A DNA stretch of 46,276 nt. It comes from a bacterium. Lineage in GTDB: Bacteria > Patescibacteriota > Dojkabacteria > B142 > OLB20. The stretch covers positions 1 through 46,276 of the forward strand of contig JAJTYI010000004.1 of assembly GCA_021463645.1 (NCBI GenBank), read 5' to 3'. Numbering within the stretch: position 1 is the stretch's first letter; each line of letters opens with the position of its first letter. The translations under genes were made by a program, and so were the position numbers. The notes under the pieces were generated by a model. The model saw only the letters and a program-made list of their open reading frames with translations. It had not been told where the DNA came from and made no database searches. Of this stretch, positions 32,613-41,032 are shown one piece after another.

Positions 32613-33635
32613 ATGGATAGCAGAATAAAAACAGTCGTATCAGGAATCACTCCCAGTGGAAATATGCTCCACATCGGGAACTATTTTGGCGCGATAAAAC
32701 CTCATCTAGAACTTCAAAATGAAGTTGAGTATGCTTACTATTTCATCGCTGACTTGCATGCACTCACAACTGTCAAAGATAAAGCTGTATTGGAAAATAA
32801 CATTAAAAATGTCATTTTAGATTACCTAGCACTTGGTTTGGACCCTGAGAAAGTAGTATTTTTCAGACAATCTCAAGTAGAGAGTCATAGTGAACTTGCA
32901 GTCATATTAGCTAACTACATCTCCTATGGGCAGATGCAAAGAATGCACGCTTTCAAAGACAAACTTCAGGATGGTGAAGTGGTGGAGAATATCAATATGG
33001 GATTGTTTAATTATCCAATTTTGATGGCAGCTGATATATTACTATATAAGCCATATGGAGTTCCTGTTGGAGAAGATCAGAGACAACATATCGAACTAGC
33101 TAGAGATATTGCCGAGAATTTCAATAGAATCTATAATACAGAATTCTTCCCACTTCCTATACCAATGATAGACAAGAAGAAAGAAATATCGAAAGTGGTG
33201 GGAACTGATGGAGTTAGAAAGATGAGTAAAAGTTTGGGAAATGTAATTGGAATATTTGATGATGAAGAAGTCATTCGAAAGCAAATTATGAGTTGTTTTA
33301 CAGATCCAACCCGAATCAAGGCAACTGACCCAGGTAAGGTTGAGGGCAATCCTGTATTTATATTCCACGATTTATTGAATGACAATCTTGAGGAAGTCCA
33401 GGATTTGAAAGATCGATATACGAAAGGTGAAGTTGGAGATGTTGAGGTAAAAGAGAAGTTGTCTAATGCGCATTTACGATTTTTTAAAGATGCAAGGGCG
33501 AAAAGGATAATTTTAGAGAGAGACATGGAATTGGTTATGAGTATTCTGATGAATGGAAAAGAAAAAGCAACGAATAAGAGTAAAGAGACAATTGATAATA
33601 TTAAAGAAATAATTGGTTTATCCACGAGTATATAA
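32613..33635 (+). CDS. trpS: Tryptophanyl-tRNA synthetase
   Basis: 340 residues, the normal length. It charges tRNA-Trp with tryptophan using ATP. Class I signatures are HIGNYFGA (H20-I-G-N23, after SGITPSGN) and KMSKS (203-207). The family-typical FIADLHALTT, QSQVESHSEL, YPILMAADILLY, VPVGEDQRQHIELARDIA and CFTDP stretches are all present. It is the first gene of a likely three-gene operon with a Fic protein (8-base gap) and RlmB. Confidence 0.96.
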   Translation: MDSRIKTVVSGITPSGNMLHIGNYFGAIKPHLELQNEVEYAYYFIADLHALTTVKDKAVLENNIKNVILDYLALGLDPEKVVFFRQSQVESHSELAVILANYISYGQMQRMHAFKDKLQDGEVVENINMGLFNYPILMAADILLYKPYGVPVGEDQRQHIELARDIAENFNRIYNTEFFPLPIPMIDKKKEISKVVGTDGVRKMSKSLGNVIGIFDDEEVIRKQIMSCFTDPTRIKATDPGKVEGNPVFIFHDLLNDNLEEVQDLKDRYTKGEVGDVEVKEKLSNAHLRFFKDARAKRIILERDMELVMSILMNGKEKATNKSKETIDNIKEIIGLSTSI

Positions 33636-33643
33636 TTCTGAAA

Positions 33644-34765
33644 ATGTCGACCGAGAAAAAATTGGAGGGTGCAAATATACCACCATATCCCGAAACAACT
33701 AACTTCGCCATAGACCCAAATCTAGAGGATGCGCTACTCATTCTCAGTCAAATAAATAACGACCCGGAAGGGATTGTCACTGACGTTGTAGCTAATAATG
33801 ACAATGACTCATATGATTCAGTCTCAGGTCATTTAGAAAGTCTGAGGATAAAACTGGGTGAAAAAAAGACTTTTGATGAAGCTGATATTGATATTTTAGT
33901 CAGTACCATTGACCAATTAGAGAAATTAAATACCTTACCAGAGGATGTGAGATTAAAGGTTTATGAATCTATTAAACCTATTCTCAGGGTTACTAAGGAT
34001 TTACCTGAGAATGTTAGAGATAAGATGATTAGATCAATGATGACAAGATCGGCTGTAGTGTATAGGCATTTCGGCGAGCTTTACAGACAAGACGAGGACT
34101 TTGCGGAAAATAGGAGTAGTGCTGGTGATCATCATAAAGATGTTTTTGGTCTTGATAGAGAACTGGAGTTTCAAATCAGAGAAATCAACCATACTCAAGT
34201 GGTGGAACATATTAACAAACAAATAATGCCAAAAGGTAAAATTGATATAGATGACATAGACACATTACATATGAAAAGTATGAGGTTCGTACTTCCGGAT
34301 TATACTCTAGGTTTGAGACATAAAATGGAAGAGAGATATGGTGAGATTGGAAGGCGTTCTAGTAATGTTAAAGTAGGTGATAAAGCTGCTCCACTTGCAA
34401 ATGTATTAGAGCCCAGGGTCAGAAATTTTACTAATGAAACTGATAATCTATTAATAATTGAGGATAATGAGGAATTTGAAATGCAACTTGCTGAAATGTG
34501 TGGTAATTTTTTAGCAATTCATCCCTTCGCAGATGCTAATGCTAGAACTGTCTTACTACTCGCCGATGTAATGAAACATCTGAGAAGCAGGACTCCGATG
34601 GACAATGTATTTATTCGATCGTTTGAAGATAGGATGGCAAGCATATTCTCTTCTTCAGCTGCTAGAGAACGTTTCTGGGAAGCAACTGATGAGTATGTAG
34701 AAGAGTCTACAGATTTAAATTATGATACTTTTTATAATCAAATTAATCATGAATATAGAAGGTAG
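33644..34765 (+). CDS. Fic/Fido-domain protein
   Basis: 373 residues, soluble. The Fic motif is HPFADANAR (H293-R301), compared with the consensus HPFx[D/E]GN[G/A]R; the central Gly is Ala, a variant met in the family, and the catalytic His and the terminal Arg are present. The preceding helix (LAEMCGNFLAI) and the following helix fit the Fic core. The N-terminal 270 residues are mostly helical and not recognised. No clear [S/T]xxxE[G/N] inhibitory helix was found. Fic enzymes usually transfer AMP or another phosphate-containing group to a protein hydroxyl. The gene sits between trpS and rlmB with an 8-base gap and a 17-base overlap, so a target in translation is an attractive but unproven idea. 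Confidence 0.78.
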   Translation: MSTEKKLEGANIPPYPETTNFAIDPNLEDALLILSQINNDPEGIVTDVVANNDNDSYDSVSGHLESLRIKLGEKKTFDEADIDILVSTIDQLEKLNTLPEDVRLKVYESIKPILRVTKDLPENVRDKMIRSMMTRSAVVYRHFGELYRQDEDFAENRSSAGDHHKDVFGLDRELEFQIREINHTQVVEHINKQIMPKGKIDIDDIDTLHMKSMRFVLPDYTLGLRHKMEERYGEIGRRSSNVKVGDKAAPLANVLEPRVRNFTNETDNLLIIEDNEEFEMQLAEMCGNFLAIHPFADANARTVLLLADVMKHLRSRTPMDNVFIRSFEDRMASIFSSSAARERFWEATDEYVEESTDLNYDTFYNQINHEYRR

Positions 34766-35468
34766 AAACCCAGTACTTGAGAGTCTTAGAGCCAATCCAG
34801 AAAATGTGATGGAGCTTTTCATCCGTGATAGGGTGAACAAAGACGACAAAATGTACGAAATCGTGAAATTGGCAAAGAAACATAAAATCAAAATGCGTTT
34901 CGTGAAGTTGGATTTTCTCGAAAGAGTTTCTGATACTGGAAAACATCAGGGTGTAATAGCTGTTAGATCAGCACTTCCGGTTTTATCGTTTAGAAAAATT
35001 GTGGAAGAAGGTGATGACAACATGATGTTGATTTATATCCGCGAATCTTTCAATGAGTTCAATATTGGTTCCATTATTCGAACTGCAGAATGCACTGGTG
35101 CAAGTGCAGTTGTTCTATCCCCAAAGACGAAAATCACCCCTCAGGTCATAAGAGCTTCGATGGGAGCAAGCGAAAACGTCTCAATCGTTCATGAGGGCTT
35201 GTTTACAGCAATCAAAGAATGCAAAGATGCAGGTGTGAAAGTTGTGGGAATCGAAGTAGCTGGCGATAAGTTCTATCATGAGGCAGATTTGACTGGTCGA
35301 GTGATGTTCATAATCGGTGGTGAGGATCGTTCATTAAGCGACGAAATCATGAACAAGTGCGATGAGGTAGTAAAAATACCCCTCGAAGGTAAGATTAACT
35401 CTCTAAATATGGGAGTAGCAACGGGCGTGGTGATGTATGAGAAGCTGCGACAAGAAGTAAAAATGTAA
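34749..35468 (+). CDS. rlmB: TrmH/SpoU-family RNA 2'-O-methyltransferase, RlmB-like
   Basis: 239 residues from the ATG at 34749. An upstream in-frame ATG at 34722 would add nine residues, but the family begins right at IEGRNPVLESLR, so 34749 is preferred; it overlaps the fic gene by 17 bases. The N-terminal substrate-binding domain is followed by the SPOUT fold with its three motifs: NEFNIGSIIRTAE (motif 1), FIIGGEDRSLS (motif 2) and IPLEGKINSLNMGVATG (motif 3), which form the trefoil-knot SAM site. RlmB methylates a guanosine ribose in 23S rRNA; other SpoU members act on tRNA, so the exact target is inferred. Confidence 0.9.
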   Translation: MNIEGRNPVLESLRANPENVMELFIRDRVNKDDKMYEIVKLAKKHKIKMRFVKLDFLERVSDTGKHQGVIAVRSALPVLSFRKIVEEGDDNMMLIYIRESFNEFNIGSIIRTAECTGASAVVLSPKTKITPQVIRASMGASENVSIVHEGLFTAIKECKDAGVKVVGIEVAGDKFYHEADLTGRVMFIIGGEDRSLSDEIMNKCDEVVKIPLEGKINSLNMGVATGVVMYEKLRQEVKM

Positions 35469-35515
35469 GAATTCAGAAATTTAGAGATTAAGAAATTAAG
35501 AAATGGAGGGTTGTG
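35469..35515 (+). repeat. AT-rich repeat following the rlmB stop codon
   Basis: A run of GAAATTTAGAGATTAAG-like units begins at the rlmB stop codon. It is the same family as the copies at 36246 and 39830. Confidence 0.6.
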
Positions 35516-35573
35516 AATACATTCCCACTTGTGTCTAAGCAGCTAAGGTACACAATAATTTATAATATCCCTT

Positions 35574-36251
35574 ATGAAACACATATCAAAGACCAATCTA
35601 AAACTCCTCGGTAAAATTGCTCTCGTAGTAATTGCCATTTTTATTGCTCAAAAATACCTTTTTATCCCACTAATTAATTCGGATACTGTAATCAAATTCA
35701 CCGAAGAATCAGGCAGATGGGGATATCTGATTATTATTTCATACACCATTTTTTCTCATGTACTAGCTCCAGTTGCTGGTTCTCCAGGGGTAATAATGGG
35801 CGTTTCATTGTATGGTATGAAAATTGGATTGGCTTTATTGTACATTGCCAGTTTGATAAGTTGTACAATCAATTTCCATATAGCTAGAAAATATGGCAGA
35901 ACTCTTGTTCTAAGGCTTATTGGCAAGAAAGCCATGAAAGAAGTTGATGAATTTACAACAGTAGAAGGAGTTAAATTTTTTACAATATCAAGATTGTTTG
36001 GCTTCGCTTTTTTTGATTTAATCTCATACGCAGGCGGGTTAACTAACATAACATTCCGCTATTTTTTCGCTATAACAGCTGTATGTGGATTATTGGTAAA
36101 CTCATTGAGTTATATAATCTTTCAAGACATAGATTTAAGAAGTGAACAGGGTTCAACAATCTGGCTTTCATCGATTTTTGTTGCTGCGATGTTGTTTGGG
36201 GTGATTTTGAAGAGGTACTTAAAGAAGGGTAGGGATTTAGAGAAGATGTAG
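35574..36251 (+). CDS. VTT/DedA-like (TVP38/TMEM64) membrane protein
   Basis: 225 residues with about six hydrophobic segments. The family core is visible: a re-entrant region with APVAGSPGVIMGVSLYG, where family members have a Pro- and Gly-rich loop with a G-x-x-x-G pattern, followed by CTINFHIARKYGR and SRLFGFAFFDLISYAGG. VTT proteins act as lipid scramblases or in lipid-carrier recycling. A -10 box TATAAT ends 7 bases before the ATG, suggesting a leaderless mRNA. Its stop codon lies inside the first copy of a 26-bp repeat. Confidence 0.85.
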   Translation: MKHISKTNLKLLGKIALVVIAIFIAQKYLFIPLINSDTVIKFTEESGRWGYLIIISYTIFSHVLAPVAGSPGVIMGVSLYGMKIGLALLYIASLISCTINFHIARKYGRTLVLRLIGKKAMKEVDEFTTVEGVKFFTISRLFGFAFFDLISYAGGLTNITFRYFFAITAVCGLLVNSLSYIIFQDIDLRSEQGSTIWLSSIFVAAMLFGVILKRYLKKGRDLEKM

Positions 36252-36315
36252 AAATTTAGAGATTTAGGAATTAAGAAATGGGGGGGAAAATGTAGAAATT
36301 TAGAGATTTAGGAAT
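36246..36315 (+). repeat. 26-bp direct repeat, two perfect copies, covering a stop codon
   Basis: Copies at 36246-36271 and 36290-36315 are identical (begin ATGTAGAAATTTAGAG, end TTTAGGAAT). The TAG of the first copy (36249-36251) is the stop codon of the VTT gene. They are separated by a G-run spacer. Confidence 0.85.
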
Positions 36316-36381
36316 GGGGAATTTCTAGATTGAGAACCTATTTATCATGGATATTACATACAAAATTGATAAAGAATTATT

Positions 36382-37890
36382 TCAGCTTAACGAATCAATA
36401 TATCCCGGAAGGTCATCTATCTTTAGCTCAGCAACAGGATAATAGTCTAGTTGTTGTAGGGTTTCGTTATAAATAGCACTGTAACTTTGAAACCCATATA
36501 AATTGATTAAAGAGTTGTATAACTCTGAATGATTAAACTTATCGATAAAGTCGAAGTCTTCCAGTTTTAACATAGGTTTCCACATCACATAGTTTCCTTC
36601 TACAGGGATGCCCATATTATCAATAGGCATTATTCCGAGTTGTGATAGGAGATGGTTGGGTGGGTCAAATAATCTAGTTATTATGCCCTCTCTTAAGGAA
36701 GTATCATCACAAGAGGCCAACACAGAATTTAAATGGGTTTCTGTAAGAAACTGGTAGTTTCCGGCTTGCCATTCATCGATCCCTTTTGTGTAAAGTTCTA
36801 CAACAGCAGCATCAATTATTGTTTCACGGCCATAGAGTTCTTGGAGTAGTTTGCGCACAATTATTATTGTACCTCCGCTAACCAGATTATCGTCTAAAGC
36901 CAATATTCTTCTTGGACTATGTTCTGGTTGATTTCCAGGTTGAGGAAGTAGTGTTGAAAGTCCTGTATTTTGTACCCTATAGGAAGACATATATAACTCT
37001 TGAACTGAACCTATAATTGATCTTCCTGTTACTATACGGGATATGTTGTCAATTGCATTAGCTAGTCCAATGGATCCGTAGGGGAAATCGATTGCTAGGT
37101 CGTAGAAATTACCCGAGTCAATAATCTGCATAGCACTTGCGACTATTTCTAAAGGATGGTCTAATTCTCGTGGTTTTTGAGGGAGTAGTGCAGGATTTTC
37201 TCTAATAAATTCAGGTATAGATTGTGAATTAAAAGAATTAGTTAATTCTCTCAAGACAGAAGGTGTGATCGATCCATGGAGTAAGAATTCGTAATATGCT
37301 TGTGCAGAGGCGTCTGCAAAATTTGCCATATTTTCTGAAGTGACTGGATCAACATATAACCCCGATAATTCAGCAGAACCTAGAGTGTATCTTGTTTTTA
37401 GGCCGAGATTCCGAGTATAATCCAAGATGGATAAGATGATTAGATATTCGTTATCGCCGATTTCTGCAGCTTCTTCTAAGTCATAGTGGGTATCCACTAA
37501 TTTGAAAACTTCTTGATTTGCCTGAAATTCATTCTGAAAACCCTCTTGATTATTTCGATAATAAAGAGATGACCTTAAGTGTGTAGTTTCACTCTCTGGA
37601 AACAAACTATGGGCTTTTTTACAATACTCTAAAAAATCTTGTCCAGAATCACCTAGTCTAATTGCCATACGGTCTAAAGCCTCAGCGTATACTTTTGAAT
37701 TGATAATAACACTTCCAAAAGGACTTACTTTTACACCAGTTTTAATTCTAATACCGTAATTTTCTAATTTATTACTCACAAATTGATATAAATCCAATCC
37801 CAAGTCAGAAAGATCGGGATGGATACGCGCTTTGGTATCAGCAAGTTGGTTAACAAAATCCTTTTTTATAGTTTTATCTTCTTCTATCAA
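36382..37890 (-). CDS. Type I phosphoribosyltransferase-domain protein
   Basis: 502 residues, about twice a simple PRTase. The C-terminal half has the PRPP-binding loop ILALDDNLVSGGTI (about 330-342; consensus hhhhDDxxxxGxT), followed by a helix and AAVVELYTKG. An earlier segment, DLAIDFPYGSIGLANAIDNI, is laid out like the first PRTase strand and loop. The N-terminal 200 residues are not recognised. It is the second gene of a two-gene unit with the 407-residue unknown (18-base gap). It could be a regulatory or salvage PRTase or part of a DNA-damage or toxin-like system of the kind with extra N-terminal domains; base substrate unknown. Confidence 0.65.
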   Translation of the reverse strand: MIEEDKTIKKDFVNQLADTKARIHPDLSDLGLDLYQFVSNKLENYGIRIKTGVKVSPFGSVIINSKVYAEALDRMAIRLGDSGQDFLEYCKKAHSLFPESETTHLRSSLYYRNNQEGFQNEFQANQEVFKLVDTHYDLEEAAEIGDNEYLIILSILDYTRNLGLKTRYTLGSAELSGLYVDPVTSENMANFADASAQAYYEFLLHGSITPSVLRELTNSFNSQSIPEFIRENPALLPQKPRELDHPLEIVASAMQIIDSGNFYDLAIDFPYGSIGLANAIDNISRIVTGRSIIGSVQELYMSSYRVQNTGLSTLLPQPGNQPEHSPRRILALDDNLVSGGTIIIVRKLLQELYGRETIIDAAVVELYTKGIDEWQAGNYQFLTETHLNSVLASCDDTSLREGIITRLFDPPNHLLSQLGIMPIDNMGIPVEGNYVMWKPMLKLEDFDFIDKFNHSELYNSLINLYGFQSYSAIYNETLQQLDYYPVAELKIDDLPGYIDSLS

Positions 37891-37908
37891 TATTAAATTC
37901 TTTAAAAT

Positions 37909-39132
37909 TTAGAATGGATTGAACTTTATACCTAGCTCTGGATAGGGAATAGGGAACCTGTTTGGATCTAGAAATAACGTATCTAGTCCGCCTCTTTGGT
38001 AAAAATGTCCGGAAGCAGGAAACTTTGTATCCCAGTTGTAGTTAATTGCATTTGGAAATCGTTCGGAAAAAACCAAACCATATAATATATATTCATAAGA
38101 TTTCATTAAAGCATCGTAGAAACCTGCTTTTATTGGGGAAGTAGTGACATCATCTGTTTCTATTTGGGTTCTACGACTTCTAAAGGTATTTCTTAACAAC
38201 ATTAGAAAGTTTATTATGTATGGCTTTGAAAATTCATTTGAAATACCTGCTGTATTTAATTCCTCGAAAACTTCTGGGATTCTTGACTCAATTTCTCCCC
38301 AACAACGCGGGTTGGTAAATTCTTCCAGTTGTTCAGGGTATCTTTGCCAAAACGAACCAATTGCTGTCATCATCACTTTGTTCTCGTATGTTACGAGTTC
38401 GGGTAATCCATTCTGCAATATATGATACATGTATTCGACTTTGTCAGATGGATCTAAAGGCATCCCAATCGGAAATAGAGACTCGATGTCAGTTCCTCTG
38501 AAGCGTCCTATAGAAATATTATGAGAAGGGTATGTCTCAGCTACGTAATCCCTTGCGGATGCTACGAATTCATCCATTCGTGCATTTATATCATCATCGG
38601 AGGGTAAAGATTCATATATTCCACTAATTCCACGAAAAGCCCAATCACCGATTATTAATTCAGAGTTTACAGAAACACCAAGGTTTCTGATCGTCTCTGC
38701 TAGATATGCGAGACTGAAAGTTATAACTTCGTAATTAAATCTAAAATTATAATTCAATGGATCTTCAGTGAAGCTACTAGCTAAACCATAACTTTCTGTT
38801 GCCGTGGGACTTTGGTAAGCATAGGGTGGACATACTAATGTTATTAAATTAATGGGAGTATTTGTCCTTCGTGATTCCTCTATTTTGTATTTGAAATTAG
38901 ATCTAACCTGGGACGAATTTAAAACTAAACCGTCCTTTTTCATACCAAGTACTTCAATAATAGTCCTTGGATCTGTGGGGTGAGTATAGCTATGATCCGA
39001 ATCTTTCAAATTTCTTTGATTTAGAGGTTCATTAGAACGATAAAACAATGAATTTGATGTATAGGGTATTACTCCATCAGCTTTTAATACATGGGTCGGC
39101 AACTTCCAATCTTTTATTTCTCCTTCAAACAT
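37909..39132 (-). CDS. Hypothetical protein, first gene of the PRTase unit
   Basis: 407 residues, soluble, family not recognised. The middle looks like an enzyme core: INLITLVCPPYAYQ, then FSLAYLAETIRNLGV and ELIIGDWAFRG, a strand-helix-strand arrangement ending in a conserved-looking Asp/Arg/Gly. The C-terminus is rich in Pro, Phe and Asn. An extended -10 (minus-strand TGATATAAT at 39185-39193) lies 52 bases upstream. The tight coupling with a PRTase gene suggests a shared nucleotide or pentose-related pathway; this is inference. Confidence 0.6.
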   Translation of the reverse strand: MFEGEIKDWKLPTHVLKADGVIPYTSNSLFYRSNEPLNQRNLKDSDHSYTHPTDPRTIIEVLGMKKDGLVLNSSQVRSNFKYKIEESRRTNTPINLITLVCPPYAYQSPTATESYGLASSFTEDPLNYNFRFNYEVITFSLAYLAETIRNLGVSVNSELIIGDWAFRGISGIYESLPSDDDINARMDEFVASARDYVAETYPSHNISIGRFRGTDIESLFPIGMPLDPSDKVEYMYHILQNGLPELVTYENKVMMTAIGSFWQRYPEQLEEFTNPRCWGEIESRIPEVFEELNTAGISNEFSKPYIINFLMLLRNTFRSRRTQIETDDVTTSPIKAGFYDALMKSYEYILYGLVFSERFPNAINYNWDTKFPASGHFYQRGGLDTLFLDPNRFPIPYPELGIKFNPF

Positions 39133-39184
39133 GACAATAATATCCCGTAGGAACGAATAATCATTAAATAAAGGGTATATATTT

Positions 39185-39193
39185 ATTATATCA
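39185..39193 (-). promoter_or_regulatory. Extended -10 promoter (TGaTATAAT) of the 407-residue/PRTase unit
   Basis: The minus strand reads TGATATAAT, 52 bases before the ATG at 39132, a longer leader than other genes here. Confidence 0.45.
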
Positions 39194-39378
39194 TCGATTA
39201 GGCATTTATATGCGTATTTTTTCTAATCTATGAATTTTACATCTTCTTTTTTCACCCTGGAATTTGAATTCTGTATTCGAAAGAGTATCAGAAATAGATT
39301 ATGAATAAATAGAAAAGCATACTTTTGCTTATGACTAGCTGGGGTCAAAGATATTAAACAGGTTATAATTGTATAACC

Positions 39379-39813
39379 ATCAATAAAAACAAATCGAAGA
39401 TAATAAGCAAAGCTCGGGATTTTGCTTTAAAAAAGCACAAGGGGCAGAAAGACGATAGCGGAAAAGATTACTTTCAAGCCCATATTGAGGTGGTCGCAGA
39501 GATTTTATCAAATGTGACACGAGACCCGCATATAATATCCGCTGCATATTTACACGATGTTCTTGAGGATACAAATACGACCGTTGAGGAGTTGAAGGGA
39601 GAGTTTGGTGAAAAAATTACTAACCTAGTACTCGAAGTCACACAAGAAGGTCAAAAGGATAGTCATGGATACTATTTTCCTAGACTGAAATCAAAAGATG
39701 GCATAATGATAAAGTTCGCTGATCGATTGAGTAACATATCAAGGATTGACTCCTGGCCAGAGAAAAGGAGGAATCAATATCTCCGAAAGTCGAGGTTTTG
39801 GAGGAAAAAGTAG
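39379..39813 (+). CDS. Stand-alone RelA/SpoT-type HD hydrolase with no canonical start codon
   Basis: About 144 residues from the chosen ATC at 39379. The only normal start in frame is GTG at 39490, but coding sequence clearly runs upstream: KARDFALKKHKGQ and YFQAH are the first helix and first metal-binding His of the RSH hydrolase fold. Other ligands follow in AAYLHDVLEDT and IKFADRLSN. The frame is open back to a TAA at 39355-39357, with an ATG eight codons before that stop. It therefore uses a rare start (ATC at 39379 or ATA at 39400/39403), or the 5' end is mutated or misread. Family members (MESH1 and small bacterial alarmone hydrolases) cleave (p)ppGpp or NADPH with Mn2+. The stop lies at the edge of an AT-rich repeat. 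Confidence 0.65.
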   Translation: MNKNKSKIISKARDFALKKHKGQKDDSGKDYFQAHIEVVAEILSNVTRDPHIISAAYLHDVLEDTNTTVEELKGEFGEKITNLVLEVTQEGQKDSHGYYFPRLKSKDGIMIKFADRLSNISRIDSWPEKRRNQYLRKSRFWRKK

Positions 39814-39824
39814 GAGAAATTCGG

Positions 39825-39975
39825 ATTTCAGAATTCAGTATTGTTGGTTCCTACATCTTTTCATTTCTAAATATCTACATTTCTACATCTTTCTCCTGAA
39901 CTCTGAGTGTCCTCATTTCTTAATTTCTAAATTTCTCAATCTCTACATCTTCCTCCGTATTTCTTAATTCCTTCA
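39825..39975 (-). repeat. AT-rich repeat array overlapping the end of the nucleotidyltransferase gene
   Basis: On the minus strand, several units of the GATGTAGAAATTTAGA type stand in tandem between the HD gene and the nucleotidyltransferase. One unit encodes the last ten residues (EDVEIEKFRN) and the TAA stop of the latter. Confidence 0.65.
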
Positions 39976-40516
39976 TTTTTACATAGAATTCTTCCACGCT
40001 CCTCACATCTTTCTCAAGATATGCCTCATACAAATCCACACTTGAAAATTTCACATGATAGTCAGGGTCCTTAGAAAGTTCGGATTTTATTGAAATTAGA
40101 GTTTCTCTATCTACATCTTTGAGCCTCTCCTTCCATTTCTTTGAATTCTGCATCTCATTTTCGAAGTTTTCAAAGTTCATCATCCAAATATCGATTTTCC
40201 AGCCCTCAATATAAACACCCAGCCAAACACCTTGAGGTCGGTTTGTTTCGATTCTGTTGAGATTGTTTAGCATACGGAGTTTATCTGGGTTTAATTTAAC
40301 TCCAATTTCCTCCACCAATTTGTAAACATTTTCGGTAGTGTAATCATTTAATTCTATAACTAAATCGTAATCCCTCCACGCCACGAGATCATAGCTATAA
40401 CTTCCAGTGACAAGGACTTTTCCATATGATTCGAGTAGCTCGACTAAAGAGTATTAGGTGAGAATAATTTCAATTTCTGATTTGAGTTGATTGTTGAGAT
40501 TAATGAACTTTGCCAT
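39920..40516 (-). pseudogene. Minimal nucleotidyltransferase interrupted by an in-frame TAA
   Basis: Read from the ATG at 40516 the product is 20 residues (MAKFINLNNQLKSEIEIILT), then TAA (plus-strand 40454-40456), then 177 codons of good coding sequence: YSLVELLESYGKV, TGSYSYDLVAWRDYDLVIEL and so on. The GSY...DYDL pattern is the nucleotidyltransferase-fold site (G-S-x(n)-D-x-D), with GVWLGVYIEGWKIDIWMM probably holding the third acidic residue. The only normal start after the TAA is GTG at 40384, which would remove the GS motif, so that short form would be inactive. Either one nonsense mutation, a sequence error or a non-AUG start after the TAA explains it. No antitoxin-like partner is seen. 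Confidence 0.7.
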
Positions 40517-40540
40517 ATGAATTAATAAAATATCATTAAC

Positions 40541-40572
40541 ATACAAAAAAAGCACCCCCGAAGAGATGCTTT
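40541..40572 (-). terminator. Terminator of the small acidic ORF, UUCG tetraloop
   Basis: On the minus strand AAAGCATCTC and GGGGTGCTTT pair through 10 bp, two of them G-U, around a TTCG loop, followed by seven T. On the plus strand the G-U pairs become A-C mismatches, so it works only for minus-strand transcripts. Confidence 0.85.
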
Positions 40573-40587
40573 GATTTTTTCATAAAA

Positions 40588-40857
40588 TTATAGTTCTGGT
40601 GCCACAGGTTCTTCTGGACCGGGTACTAACTCTCCTGGTGGAGTAGTACTGAGCGTGGCCGCATCTATTCCATCTTCAACAATGGCTCCTGCTGCTGGAG
40701 CTGGATTTGATTCTGCTGCCTTGGCACCAGCCTGTCCAAAATCCTCATCTCTTACTGGAGGCAATATATCATCTATTGGTTTTGTACCTGTTAGATAACC
40801 TCTATCTCCTTCTTTAGCATGTAATAGACCTGGTTCAATTGGTCCACCGTTATTCAT
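40588..40857 (-). CDS. Small acidic Pro/Ala-rich hypothetical protein
   Basis: 89 residues, no recognised family, probably disordered (APAAGAIVEDGID, PGPEEPVAPEL). No signal peptide or helix. A strong terminator follows its stop codon and a TATAAT-type box lies upstream in an AT-rich region, so it is a real transcription unit. Confidence 0.6.
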   Translation of the reverse strand: MNNGGPIEPGLLHAKEGDRGYLTGTKPIDDILPPVRDEDFGQAGAKAAESNPAPAAGAIVEDGIDAATLSTTPPGELVPGPEEPVAPEL

Positions 40858-41032
40858 AGTTAAATTGTAATAATTAATATCTATATTATATACAAAGGAT
40901 TATATATATATATCAATATAGGATGATGAATCTCTAGATGATGATGTTCGCTGGGAATTATTTAGAAACTTGTATCGAAAGAGATCCCCTCCCGTCAAGT
41001 TTTCAGAAGGAAACAAAAAGAAACCTCGGTTT

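Noticed and set aside
34722-34748. Upstream ATG as the rlmB start
   Set aside because: It adds nine non-conserved residues; the family begins at IEGRNPVLESLR, matching the ATG at 34749.
37909-39132. Possible isonitrile synthase (PvcA-like) similarity in the 407-residue protein
   Set aside because: Only the general order of strands and an Asp near IIGDW agree; no family-specific motif could be confirmed.
39920-40516. Stop-codon reassignment to explain in-frame stops
   Set aside because: The interrupting codon is TAA, which terminates many intact genes here; TGA and TAG are also normal stops.
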